From the NCBI RefSeq assembly GCF_022899935.1, contig NZ_JALJCJ010000006.1, forward strand, positions 310,001 through 374,000: 64,000 nt of DNA. Direction: 5' to 3'. Shown one piece after another: positions 37,397-45,694 of this stretch. The translations under genes were made by a program, and so were the position numbers. This DNA comes from Shinella curvata (lineage in GTDB: Bacteria; Pseudomonadota; Alphaproteobacteria; Rhizobiales; Rhizobiaceae). Below the pieces are notes generated by a model, which was not told the DNA's origin, made no database searches, and was given only the letters and a program-made list of their open reading frames with translations. Position 1 is the stretch's first letter; every line of letters starts with the position of its first letter.

Positions 37397-37978
37397 TCAT
37401 TCCCCTCCTTGCGTTCCTTCCCAGCGGCGCACAATGCCGGGGTCGAGGTCGAACAGGTCGAGCACGCGGCCGACGGTATGGTCGACCATTTCCTCAAGGC
37501 TTTTCGGCTTGGCGTAGAAAGCCGGCACGGGCGGATAGATGATGCCGCCCATTTCCGTAACCTGCGCCATATTCCTGATATGGCCGAGATGCAGCGGCGT
37601 TTCGCGCAGCATGAGCACGAGGCGGCGGCGCTCCTTCAACACCACGTCGGCGGCGCGTGAGAGCAGGTTGTCCGTCGTGCCCGTTGCGATTTCGGCCATG
37701 GTCTTCACCGAACAGGGCGCGACGATCATGCCGAGCGTCTTGTAGGAACCGGAGGAACAGACCGCGCCGATATCCTTGTTGGAATAGGTGGTCGTCGCCA
37801 GCGCTTCCAGGTCCTGTTTGGTGAAATCCGCCTCGGCCGCGAGCGTGATGCAGGCGGCGCGCGACATGATCAGGTGCGTCTCGATTTCGAGGTCGCGCAG
37901 CACTTCGAGGATGCGCTTGCCGTAGATGACCCCGGACGCCCCCGAAATGCCGACGATCATGCGTCTTGGCCGCGTCAT
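37397..37978 (-). CDS. UbiX-family flavin prenyltransferase
   Basis: 193 residues. IVGISGASGVIYGKRILEVL (FMN-binding), the SSGSYKTLGMIVAPCSVKTM segment, and LVLMLRETPLHLGHIRNM are diagnostic. It attaches a dimethylallyl unit to FMN to make prenylated FMN, the cofactor of UbiD decarboxylases. It lies five bases after the UbiD-family gene, so the pair is a dedicated decarboxylase and its cofactor supplier, separate from ubiquinone synthesis. Confidence 0.92.
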   Translation of the reverse strand: MTRPRRMIVGISGASGVIYGKRILEVLRDLEIETHLIMSRAACITLAAEADFTKQDLEALATTTYSNKDIGAVCSSGSYKTLGMIVAPCSVKTMAEIATGTTDNLLSRAADVVLKERRRLVLMLRETPLHLGHIRNMAQVTEMGGIIYPPVPAFYAKPKSLEEMVDHTVGRVLDLFDLDPGIVRRWEGTQGGE

Positions 37979-37983
37979 GACCT

Positions 37984-39357
37984 TTATCCCGCTGATTTGA
38001 GAAGGGCTGCGGCACGGGCGGACGCTTCATCGCTGATACGCGCGCGCACACCATGGAAGTTCGGCCCGCGCGTGGCGTCTAACCCCATGCGCGAGGTCGT
38101 GCCGATGCCGCTCGCCGAAGGATCGAGCGCATTGCCCGGCAGGCCCTCGATGATGACAACATCCTTGTGCGGCTGGAAGTGGGTGGCGAGCGCCCAGAGC
38201 ACTTCCGAATCCTTGGTGATATCGACGTCGGCATCCACCACCACGACATTCTTCAGATACTGGTCCCAGCCGAGAAGGCCGAGCATGACCTGCCGCGCCT
38301 CGCCCTCGCGGGTCTGGTTCATCGCGATATAGGCATGGAAATGCGTGCCCGACGACGGGTAGTGCACGGCGGTGATCGAGGGGAAGCGGGCCTTCAGCTT
38401 CTCCACCACCTCGGCCTCGCGCGGCACGCGGCCGAGGTTGAGGTGCTCGGCCGAATTGCCGCCCGCGACGGAGACGAGCATGGCATCGCGCCTGCGCATG
38501 ATGGTTTCGACATTGAAGAGGTTGTTGGTCGAGCGGTCGGAGGAATAGCCGGTGAACTCGCCGAACGGCCCCTCCTCGACATGAGCCTCGGGATCGATCA
38601 CGCCTTCCAGCACGATCTCGGCATGAGCAGGAACGCGGATGCCGTATTTCGGCGTGCGCACGACCTGCAAGGGTTCGCCCATCAGGCCGCCAGCGACATC
38701 GCGCTCGTCCTCGCCGAAGGCCAGACGGGCGGAGGCGGCGATCATGAACAGCGGATGGCCACCGATCACCATGGCGACCGGCATTGGCTTGCCCTTCTCC
38801 TTCGCCATGTTCATCAGGCGCCAGAGATGGCCGCGCGAATGGAGCGACGTTGCCAGCGAATTCTTCGAATGAATCATCGCGCGGTGATAGCTGAGATTGC
38901 CCGCGCCGGTTTCCGGGTGCTCGCCGATGATGATGCCCGACGTGATGTATTTCGCGCGGTCGGTGTCGAAGTGCTTCAGCATCGGCAGCGTGTTGAGATC
39001 CACATCGTCGCCGGAGATGATGACTTCGGTGATCGGGCCGCTTTCCAGCAGTTCCGGCGTGAAGGGTTTGTTCGAGCGGGTCTGATAGGCCTCGTGCAGC
39101 TTGTCGGCGGTCGAGCCGAGCAGGTGGGCGATACGATCGCGCGAGGCGAAGATATTGCAGACGACTTCGGCACCGATGCCGCTGACATTCTTCAGGTGCA
39201 ACATCTGGTGCTGGCCCTTGTCCGCGAGGTTCCAGATCAGCGCCGTGGCGTCCTGATCGTCCGAGACCGGCCGGTCGATGGTGATGACGTCCTCGGGATG
39301 CTCCGCCTGGTAATCGGCCAGGAAACGGCGGACGTCTTGCTTGTGGTACTGGCTCAT
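37984..39357 (-). CDS. UbiD-family prenylated-FMN decarboxylase
   Basis: 457 residues from ATG 39357. The catalytic Glu pair is in HVEEGPFGEFTGYSS, and the FMN/metal region in SYHRAMIHSKNSLATSLHSR. UbiD enzymes reversibly decarboxylate aromatic, heteroaromatic or alpha,beta-unsaturated acids. The operon context (two amidohydrolase 2 proteins, UbiX, XdhC) argues for a dedicated catabolic decarboxylase of an unknown aromatic or N-heteroaromatic acid. Confidence 0.9.
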   Translation of the reverse strand: MSQYHKQDVRRFLADYQAEHPEDVITIDRPVSDDQDATALIWNLADKGQHQMLHLKNVSGIGAEVVCNIFASRDRIAHLLGSTADKLHEAYQTRSNKPFTPELLESGPITEVIISGDDVDLNTLPMLKHFDTDRAKYITSGIIIGEHPETGAGNLSYHRAMIHSKNSLATSLHSRGHLWRLMNMAKEKGKPMPVAMVIGGHPLFMIAASARLAFGEDERDVAGGLMGEPLQVVRTPKYGIRVPAHAEIVLEGVIDPEAHVEEGPFGEFTGYSSDRSTNNLFNVETIMRRRDAMLVSVAGGNSAEHLNLGRVPREAEVVEKLKARFPSITAVHYPSSGTHFHAYIAMNQTREGEARQVMLGLLGWDQYLKNVVVVDADVDITKDSEVLWALATHFQPHKDVVIIEGLPGNALDPSASGIGTTSRMGLDATRGPNFHGVRARISDEASARAAALLKSAG

Positions 39358-39411
39358 CTCTCGGCCTCGGTGTTCGGGGTTGGCGGCGCGTTGGGCCGCC
39401 CGATAGGCAAA

Positions 39412-39435
39412 GCCCGCCGCCTTTCGACGGCGGGC
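39412..39435 (-). other. Hairpin between amidohydrolase and ubiD genes
   Basis: GCCCGCCG (39412-39419) pairs perfectly with CGGCGGGC (39428-39435), loop of eight. It is in the 86-base gap of the operon and has no terminator T-run in the minus direction. It could modulate expression of the downstream ubiD-ubiX-xdhC part. Confidence 0.5.
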
Positions 39436-39443
39436 GTCATTCG

Positions 39444-40391
39444 TCAGGCCGGCTGCAGCAGGTGCTTGCCGGTGGCGCGGTCGACGCCGGCATAGCTGTC
39501 CGTCAGGCGGGCCTGAGCGTCCTGCAGGTTGCGCGGCGGCGGCGACGGGTCGATGCCGACGAGCTTGGCGATGTTGTTGCCGAGATAGCCTTCCAGATCG
39601 TCCTCGGAGAGGTTGATGCCGTGCGGCGGATCCTTGCAGAGCACTTCCAGCTCGCGCAGCCACATGCCCGGATCGTTCGGCGGGCTGTCCGTACCGAAGA
39701 CGATCTTGTTCTTCGGCAGCTGCTGGGCGAACTCCACGATGCGAGACTGGAAGCACCAGCCGGATTCGCAGTAGACGTTCGGCGTATCCATCGCCATCCA
39801 GAAGGATTCGAACGAGTAGTTGCCGCCCGTCTGGATGCCGAAGTGACCGATGATGAAGTTGACCATCGGGAACTCGCGGATGATCGGGTAGAACATCGTC
39901 GGGATCGTGTAGGGGCCGTCGCCGGTGTGGATGAGGACGACGACGCCGAGTTCGGCGCACTTCTTCATCGCCGGACGCAGCCATTCCAGCGCGCGGTCGG
40001 GACGGTAGCCGTGCATGTTGGCATGCAGCTTCAGCATCTTGAAGCCGTATTCCTTGACGTGGAATTCCAGCTCAGCAGCGCCGTTTTCAGGCCCCCAGCG
40101 CGGGTTGTAGTTGAAGTTGCCGATGAAGCGGTCCGGATACTTTTCGCACAGCTCGGCGATATAGGCCATGTAGTCGCGAATGCCTTCGCGGCCCTTGCGG
40201 TTGCCGTCACGGTAGCCGGTGTTGCCCGGCGGCGGCTGGATGAAGCCCATGTCGATACGGCGCGGCTTGCCGTTGATCATGTAGGGACCGTCCATCAGCT
40301 TGAGCATGCGCTCACCGGTGAAGGGCGTACCCGTATGGCGCCACGCCTCGTCGACGAGGTTGGTCGGGTGAAGATGGGTATCGATGATCAT
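39444..40391 (-). CDS. Amidohydrolase 2-family protein with intact metal site
   Basis: 315 residues, TIM-barrel amidohydrolase of the ACMSD/LigW/resorcylate decarboxylase group. Metal ligands are present: H6 and H8 in IIDTHLHP, the His in LIHTGDGPYTIP, the His in IGHFGIQTGG and the Asp in VFGTDSPPND. The family includes non-oxidative decarboxylases and C-C or C-O hydrolases of ring-cleavage products. It starts 16 bases after a close paralogue that lacks the first two ligands. The substrate is unknown. Confidence 0.83.
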   Translation of the reverse strand: MIIDTHLHPTNLVDEAWRHTGTPFTGERMLKLMDGPYMINGKPRRIDMGFIQPPPGNTGYRDGNRKGREGIRDYMAYIAELCEKYPDRFIGNFNYNPRWGPENGAAELEFHVKEYGFKMLKLHANMHGYRPDRALEWLRPAMKKCAELGVVVLIHTGDGPYTIPTMFYPIIREFPMVNFIIGHFGIQTGGNYSFESFWMAMDTPNVYCESGWCFQSRIVEFAQQLPKNKIVFGTDSPPNDPGMWLRELEVLCKDPPHGINLSEDDLEGYLGNNIAKLVGIDPSPPPRNLQDAQARLTDSYAGVDRATGKHLLQPA

Positions 40392-40407
40392 TGTTCACTC
40401 CGTTCGT

Positions 40408-41331
40408 TTACGCGGCGAGCGAGATGCCGTGCTGGCGCAGATACGCCTCGGCCTCTTCGACGCTTGCCGGGGCCTTTGTCGGCTCGAGGCCGATCATGCG
40501 GGCGACATTGTTGCCGAGGTAATCTTCCAGATCGTCCTCGGAGAGGTTCAGGCCCTGCGGCGGCTCGTGGCAGAGCACTTCCAGAAGGTTGATCCACATG
40601 CCCGGCTCGTTCGGCGGCGTATCGGAGCCGAAGAGGATCTTGTGCTTGGGCAGGACCTTGGCGAATTCGACGATGCGCGACTGGAGGCACCAGCCGGATT
40701 CGACGTAGACGCTCGGCGTGTCCAACGCCATCTGCATCGGCTCGAACACATAGACGCCGCCCGTCTGGACGCCGAAGTGGGCGAGGATGAAGTTGACTTC
40801 CGGGAACTCGCGGATGATCGGGTAGAATTCGGTCGGGATCGAGTACGGACCGTCGCCGGTATGCACCTTCACCATCAGGCCGAGCTCGGCGCACTTCTTC
40901 ATGGCCGGACGCAGCCAGTCGAGCGCGCGGTCCGGGCGGTAGGCGTGCATGTTCGCCTGCAGCTGGACCATCTTGAAATCGAATTCCTTGGCGTAGCGTT
41001 CGATTTCGTCGACGCCGTTCTGCACGCCGTAACGCGGATTATAGACGAAGCAGCCGAGGAAACGGTCGGGATGCTCGGTCACCATCTTTTCCGTGTAGCC
41101 CATGTACTGGCGGATGGCGGCCTTGCCTTCCAGGTCCATGATCTCATGGGTGTAAATGGTGTTGCCCTGCGGCGGCTGGATGAAGGCCTTGTCCACACGG
41201 CGCGGCTTGCCGTTCACGTAGTACGGGCCGTCCATCATCTTCAAAAGCTTGTCGCCGGTGAAGGGCGGTCCATCGTGGCGCCAAGCCAGGTCCACCAGAT
41301 CGGTGGGGTAGCAGCTTAGGTCGATTATCAT
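40408..41331 (-). CDS. Amidohydrolase 2-family paralogue lacking the HxH metal motif
   Basis: 307 residues from ATG 41331, with AGGAG upstream. It aligns with the next gene along its whole length (for example MKKCAELG, HTGDGPY, HFGVQTGG, FGSDTPPNEPG), but the opening reads IIDLSCYP: Ser6 and Tyr8 replace both His ligands. The later His and Asp positions remain. The frame is open and the ribosome site good, so it is not a simple pseudogene. It may be a non-catalytic partner of the intact paralogue or an enzyme with an altered metal site. First gene of the operon. Confidence 0.8.
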   Translation of the reverse strand: MIIDLSCYPTDLVDLAWRHDGPPFTGDKLLKMMDGPYYVNGKPRRVDKAFIQPPQGNTIYTHEIMDLEGKAAIRQYMGYTEKMVTEHPDRFLGCFVYNPRYGVQNGVDEIERYAKEFDFKMVQLQANMHAYRPDRALDWLRPAMKKCAELGLMVKVHTGDGPYSIPTEFYPIIREFPEVNFILAHFGVQTGGVYVFEPMQMALDTPSVYVESGWCLQSRIVEFAKVLPKHKILFGSDTPPNEPGMWINLLEVLCHEPPQGLNLSEDDLEDYLGNNVARMIGLEPTKAPASVEEAEAYLRQHGISLAA

Positions 41332-41650
41332 TCCTGTTCTCCTGTCGTAGAGGGTCCGGTCGATGCGGGGCCGCGCGATGAACGCCATGCCGGCTGGTGC
41401 CGGGCGTGGATCCGCGAACTCAGGAAACGCCGATGACGGAGAAGAACGGCCGGGGCCCGAAACGGGGCACAAACGGCGGGTGTTCCTTTCGTAGTCAGCA
41501 TCGACATCGCAGCCTCATCTTCCAACAGACGGTGAGCAATTGTCGGTGCTTATACTCGACGCCAAAAAGACCATGACGGCGGCTTTATGTCAATAAAAAT
41601 ATCAATCTAAGCCATTATTTTTAATAGATATTTTTAGAAAAATGCCAACG
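41332..41650. promoter_or_regulatory. AT-rich promoter region of the amidohydrolase-ubiD operon
   Basis: Within this gap the stretch 41585-41645 is strongly AT-rich against a GC-rich background. AAAAATATC (41595-41603) and GATATTTTT (41627-41635) form a perfect nine-base inverted repeat with a 23-base spacer, a candidate operator. A TTGACA-like hexamer occurs nearby on the minus strand (41589-41594). The start point cannot be fixed from sequence alone. Confidence 0.45.
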
Positions 41651-41682
41651 ACCGCCCGCGCGCTGGAGGGTGCGCGGGCGGT
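41651..41682 (-). terminator. Strong hairpin downstream of the CobW gene
   Basis: ACCGCCCGCGC (41651-41661) pairs perfectly over 11 bases with GCGCGGGCGGT (41672-41682). On the minus strand it follows the CobW stop by 48 bases and a T-run (41638-41644 region) follows eight to ten bases later. It probably ends or weakens the transcript of the hydroxylase operon before the amidohydrolase promoter. Confidence 0.58.
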
Positions 41683-41730
41683 TCAGACAGAAGGTCTTGA
41701 GCTAGGCTCCAGGCGGCAGGAGAAGCGCCG

Positions 41731-42912
41731 CTAGGCGGCCAGGCATGCGCGCAAGTTTCTGTCGATGCCGTCACGGTCGAGGTTGCGGCCGATGAAGACG
41801 AATTTCGACTTCGGCGTATCCTCGCCCCAGGCGTGATCCGGGCGGAAATCGACCAGCTTGTGCACCGCCTGGAGCACGAAGAACCGGTCGTCGTTCGCCA
41901 CCGAGACGATGCCCTTGGTGCGGAAGATGTCGTCGCCGTGTTCGCCGAGGTAGTCCTTCAGGAAGCCCGCCAGCTTCTCGCCGTCGAAGGACTGCGGATA
42001 GACGAAGGAATGGGACTTCACCGTCGCATCGTGGCGGTGCGGGCGCAGGGCCGTTACCGGTGCATGATCATGCTTGTCGCCATGATCATGGTGATGGTCC
42101 GGGTTGTCGCAGGCCGCATCGTGGCATTCGATGTGATGCCCATGATCGTGGTCCGGGTGGCCGCACGCCGCATCATGGCATTCGTGGCTGTGATGGCCGT
42201 GCGCATCGCGATCGTCATCCATGTCGATGTCGAGGATTTCCGCGCGCTCGCGCACGTAGGACGGGCGAAAACCTTTGACGCCGAGGATGTTGGACAGATC
42301 CACCTGCCCATAAGTCGAGCGCAGGATCGGCGCCGTCTGGTTGAGCTTGCGCAGCGAGCCCTCCAGCTCACCGAGGCCTTCCTCGGAGGCAAGGTCGACC
42401 TTGTTGACGAGAATGCGGTCGGCCGCAACGATCTGGTTGACCGCCTGGTTGTCGCTGCCATCAAGCACGGGATCATAGAGGTGCTGGTCGATATGCATGG
42501 CATCGACCAGCGTCACGATAGCGTCGAGTTCCACCTCGTCGGCGACGCTGCGGTCGACGAAGAAGGCGGTGGCGACGGGGGTCGGATCGGCGAGGCCCGA
42601 GGTCTCGACGATGATGTGGTCGAACTTGTCCCTGTGGCTAAGCAGCTTCTTCATCACGTCGATGAGGTCGTTGCGCACGTCGACGAAGCAGCAGATGCAG
42701 CCGTTCTGCATCTGGAAAATTTCCTCGTCGGAGGCGAGCACCAGATCGCTGTCGACGTCCACTTCGCCGAACTCGTTTTCGATGACGGCGATGCGGTGGC
42801 CGTGACGCTCGGTGAGGATATAGTTGAGCAGCGTCGTTTTTCCCGATCCGAGGAAGCCGGTGAGGATCGTGATCGGGAGTTTTTTCGTGGCTGGTTCAAT
42901 ATGCATGTTCAT
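41731..42912 (-). CDS. CobW/COG0523 metallochaperone GTPase with His-rich insert
   Basis: 393 residues. Walker A GFLGSGKTT at 19-27, metal motif GCICC at 71-75, the GTPase ETSGLADP, and NKVD at 170-173. Between the GTPase and the CobW C-terminal domain, residues 238-294 form a His/Cys-rich insert in which ECHDAAC occurs twice, at 244-250 and 262-268, an 18-residue repeat. Such proteins deliver zinc or another metal to target enzymes. ATG 42912 overlaps the hydroxylase stop (ATGA), so the likely client is an enzyme of this cluster, possibly the amidohydrolases. Confidence 0.87.
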   Translation of the reverse strand: MNMHIEPATKKLPITILTGFLGSGKTTLLNYILTERHGHRIAVIENEFGEVDVDSDLVLASDEEIFQMQNGCICCFVDVRNDLIDVMKKLLSHRDKFDHIIVETSGLADPTPVATAFFVDRSVADEVELDAIVTLVDAMHIDQHLYDPVLDGSDNQAVNQIVAADRILVNKVDLASEEGLGELEGSLRKLNQTAPILRSTYGQVDLSNILGVKGFRPSYVRERAEILDIDMDDDRDAHGHHSHECHDAACGHPDHDHGHHIECHDAACDNPDHHHDHGDKHDHAPVTALRPHRHDATVKSHSFVYPQSFDGEKLAGFLKDYLGEHGDDIFRTKGIVSVANDDRFFVLQAVHKLVDFRPDHAWGEDTPKSKFVFIGRNLDRDGIDRNLRACLAA

Positions 42913-45215
42913 GCGCCCTTCTCCCTCAAGGCTTTCAGAATGTCTTCCGGAGTGATCGGATAGTGGTGGAAGCGGACGCCGATGGCGTCGTAGATGGCAT
43001 TGGCGATCGACGGGCCGATAGCGATGATCGGGTCTTCGCCGACGCCCTTGGCGCCCCAGGGACCGCCCGGATCGGGTGCGGCTTCCAGGATGATCGTCTC
43101 GATGTCGGGCATGTCCATGGAGAGCGGCATCTTGTAGTCGACGAGGCCGGCATTGAGCGAACGGCCGGTCTTCTTGTCGATGATATAGTCCTCGGTCAGC
43201 GTATGGCCGATGCCCTGCTGGATGCCGCCCTCGATCTGGCCCTGCGCGGCGATCGGGTGGATGACCCGGCCGATATCGTGCACCGGCACGACGCGCTTGA
43301 CCTCGACGATGCCCGTTTCCATATCGACATCCACTTCGGTGAAGTGGGCGGCGAAGGAATAGGACTTCGTCGGCTCGTAGGTGCCGTTCGCCACGATGTT
43401 GGCGGCGGGAATACCGCGGGACGGCCCCATGGCTTCCGCGACCGACATGAAGCGACCCGGCTCGGCCGTGACGAAGACCTGGCCGTCGGTGAGGTCGAGT
43501 TCCTCGGCCTTGACCTGAAGTTTCATCGCGGCGCGTTCGAGAACGGACGCACGAACCTTGGTCGCGGCCATCTTGGCGGCGGTGCCGACAAGATAGGTCG
43601 TGTGGCTGGCGAAAGCGCCGATATCCCACGGCACGACGTCCGTATCGCCATGAATGACGCCGACATCCTCGAAGCGCACGCCGAGTTCCTCGGCGACGAT
43701 CTGTGCTAGCGCGGTATGTGCGCCGGTGCCGAGGCCAGCAGCGCCCGTGAGCAGCGTCACGGTGCCGTCCTCGTTGACCTTCACCGTGGCGTTGCCCTGC
43801 TCCTTGATGCCCGGATAGGCGGAGGAGCCGTGCATTTCGCAGCCGGTACCCCAGCCCTTGCGGATATGCGGGCGCTTCGGGTCCGGCGTGCGGTCGCGGT
43901 TGCGGATCGATTTCCAGTCGAGCACGTCAATGCCGTGCTGGAGGCAAATTTCCAGGCCGTGGCCGACGATCGGGTGGCCTGAGGGCGCGATGTCGCCGGC
44001 CCGCACCACGTTCTTCAGCTTCAATTCCGCCGGATCCATGCCGAGCCGTTCAGCGGCTTCGTCCATCTGGATGTCCAGCGGATAATAGCTCTGCACCACG
44101 CCATAGCCGCGGAAGGCCCCGTTGATCGGCGTATTGGTATAGAGGCAGCGGCCTTCCAGCCGGACGTTCTCGCAGCGGTACAGCGAGGTCGCGGCGGTCG
44201 TTCCGACGATGGTGACGCCCGGGCCGTGCGAACCATAGGCGCCGGAATCGTAGACCAGCTTCATGTCGCGCGCGACGAGGGTACCGTCGTTCTTAAAACC
44301 CTGCTTGAGCCAGATTCTGCAGGGATGGCGCGCGCGGCCTGCGACGAAGGTCTCGTGGCGGGTGAACTCCATCTTCACCGGCCGGCGCGTTTCCTTCGCC
44401 AACAGTGCGCAGAGGAATTCGTGCTGGAAACAATCCTGCTTGGCGCCGAAGCCACCGCCCATGTGATCGACCAGCACGCGCACCTTGGTCAGCGGCAGGC
44501 CGAGCACTTCGGCCAGGATGCCGCGCACCATGAAGGAGGATTGCGTCGAGGTCCAGAAGGTCAGCTTATTGGAGCCATCCCAGTCGGCGATGCAAACATT
44601 CGGCTCCATATAGGCCGGATGCGGACGGCCGCCGGAGAAGGTGCCCTCAAGGATGAAATCCGCCTGGGCGAAACCGGCCTCGACGTCACCGCGGTTGACG
44701 CGCACCGGATCGAGCACGAGATTGCCGCCGGGGCCGACATCGTGGATGAGCGGCGCGCCCGGAAGGGCGGCGTCCTCGGGTTCGAAAACGGCCGGCAGGG
44801 CCTCGTATTCGACCTCGATCAGGTCGAGCGCCTCATCGGCGATCTCTTCGCTAGTGGCGGCGATGGCAGCGACGCCCTCGCCCCAGAAGCGCACCTTGTC
44901 ATCGAGGATGTACTGGTCCTTGGTACAGGAGGCCGAGCGCGGATGCGGCGAGCCGTAGTGCAGCACACGCGGCACGTTTTCATGGGTCAGCACGGCCTTG
45001 ACGCCGGGATAGGCCAGCGCCTTGCTGACATCGATGCTCTTGATGCGGGCATGGGCGATCGCGGCGCGCTTGATCTTGCCGTGCAGCATGCCGGCCAGCT
45101 TGACGTCGCCGGTATATTCGGCCTCGCCCGTCACCTTTTCCAGCACGTCGTCGCGCTTGACGCTCTTGCCGACGATCTTGAATTCGCGCTCTTCGATAGG
45201 GGTGTTGATGTTCAT
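42909..45215 (-). CDS. Xanthine dehydrogenase-family molybdenum hydroxylase, large subunit
   Basis: 768 residues from ATG 45215 with GGAGG upstream. Molybdopterin-binding motifs: HMGGGFGAKQDCFQHE, NGAFRGYGVVQSYYPLDIQ, TGAAGLGTGAHTALAQIVAE, and the active-site Glu in GPWGAKGVGEDP. It hydroxylates a carbon of an aromatic N-heterocycle or aldehyde using water. The pattern is nearer to generic CoxL/nicotinate/carbon-hydroxylating families than to classic XdhB, so substrate is open. Overlaps both neighbours by four bases. Confidence 0.88.
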   Translation of the reverse strand: MNINTPIEEREFKIVGKSVKRDDVLEKVTGEAEYTGDVKLAGMLHGKIKRAAIAHARIKSIDVSKALAYPGVKAVLTHENVPRVLHYGSPHPRSASCTKDQYILDDKVRFWGEGVAAIAATSEEIADEALDLIEVEYEALPAVFEPEDAALPGAPLIHDVGPGGNLVLDPVRVNRGDVEAGFAQADFILEGTFSGGRPHPAYMEPNVCIADWDGSNKLTFWTSTQSSFMVRGILAEVLGLPLTKVRVLVDHMGGGFGAKQDCFQHEFLCALLAKETRRPVKMEFTRHETFVAGRARHPCRIWLKQGFKNDGTLVARDMKLVYDSGAYGSHGPGVTIVGTTAATSLYRCENVRLEGRCLYTNTPINGAFRGYGVVQSYYPLDIQMDEAAERLGMDPAELKLKNVVRAGDIAPSGHPIVGHGLEICLQHGIDVLDWKSIRNRDRTPDPKRPHIRKGWGTGCEMHGSSAYPGIKEQGNATVKVNEDGTVTLLTGAAGLGTGAHTALAQIVAEELGVRFEDVGVIHGDTDVVPWDIGAFASHTTYLVGTAAKMAATKVRASVLERAAMKLQVKAEELDLTDGQVFVTAEPGRFMSVAEAMGPSRGIPAANIVANGTYEPTKSYSFAAHFTEVDVDMETGIVEVKRVVPVHDIGRVIHPIAAQGQIEGGIQQGIGHTLTEDYIIDKKTGRSLNAGLVDYKMPLSMDMPDIETIILEAAPDPGGPWGAKGVGEDPIIAIGPSIANAIYDAIGVRFHHYPITPEDILKALREKGA

Positions 45216-45694
45216 GATCTTGCAGCCTCCATCTCGAGCGCGGCGGATTTGATCGCATCGAAAATCTTGGTGTAACCGGTGCAGCGGCAGATATTGCCGC
45301 TCAGGCCGAAACGGATGTCCTCGTCGGTCGGGCGCGGATTGTCGTCGAGCAGCTTCTTGGCCATCATCAGGATGCCCGGCGTGCAGAAGCCGCATTGCGA
45401 GGCGCCGTGGCGCATGAAGGCATCCTGCAGCGGATGCAGCACATCGACGCCCGGCTGAAGCCCCTCGATCGTCTCGACCGTGCGGCCCTCGGCCTCGACG
45501 GCGAGCATCAGACAGGCATTGACCGGCTGGCCGTCGACGATGACGGTGCAGGCGCCGCAGTCGCCGACGTCGCAGCCCTTCTTCGTGCCGGTGAGGCCGA
45601 CATCGTCGCGCAGGGCGTCGAGCAGCGAGCAGCAAGTCTCGACCGTCATGTCGCGCGGTTCGCCGTTGATGGTGAGTTCGACGATCCGTTTCAT
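45212..45694 (-). CDS. Molybdenum hydroxylase, [2Fe-2S] small subunit
   Basis: 160 residues from ATG 45694. The plant-ferredoxin-type cluster ligands are in KKGCDVGDCGACTVIVDG with a further Cys in VNACLML; the second cluster is in QCGFCTPGILMMAKKLL and GNICRCTGYTKIFDAI. It passes electrons from the molybdenum site to the FAD subunit. ATGA overlaps on both sides make the three subunits translationally coupled. Confidence 0.93.
   Translation of the reverse strand: MKRIVELTINGEPRDMTVETCCSLLDALRDDVGLTGTKKGCDVGDCGACTVIVDGQPVNACLMLAVEAEGRTVETIEGLQPGVDVLHPLQDAFMRHGASQCGFCTPGILMMAKKLLDDNPRPTDEDIRFGLSGNICRCTGYTKIFDAIKSAALEMEAARS

Noticed and set aside
40408-41331. Loss of HxH considered as a frameshift artefact
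   Set aside because: The alignment with the paralogue stays in frame from the first codon, with a good ribosome site, so the Ser and Tyr are true substitutions in the given sequence.
42195-42290. Periodic sequence in the CobW gene considered as a repeat array
   Set aside because: The 54-base period is coding (18 residues, His/Cys-rich) and has two degenerate copies only; not a CRISPR or satellite.
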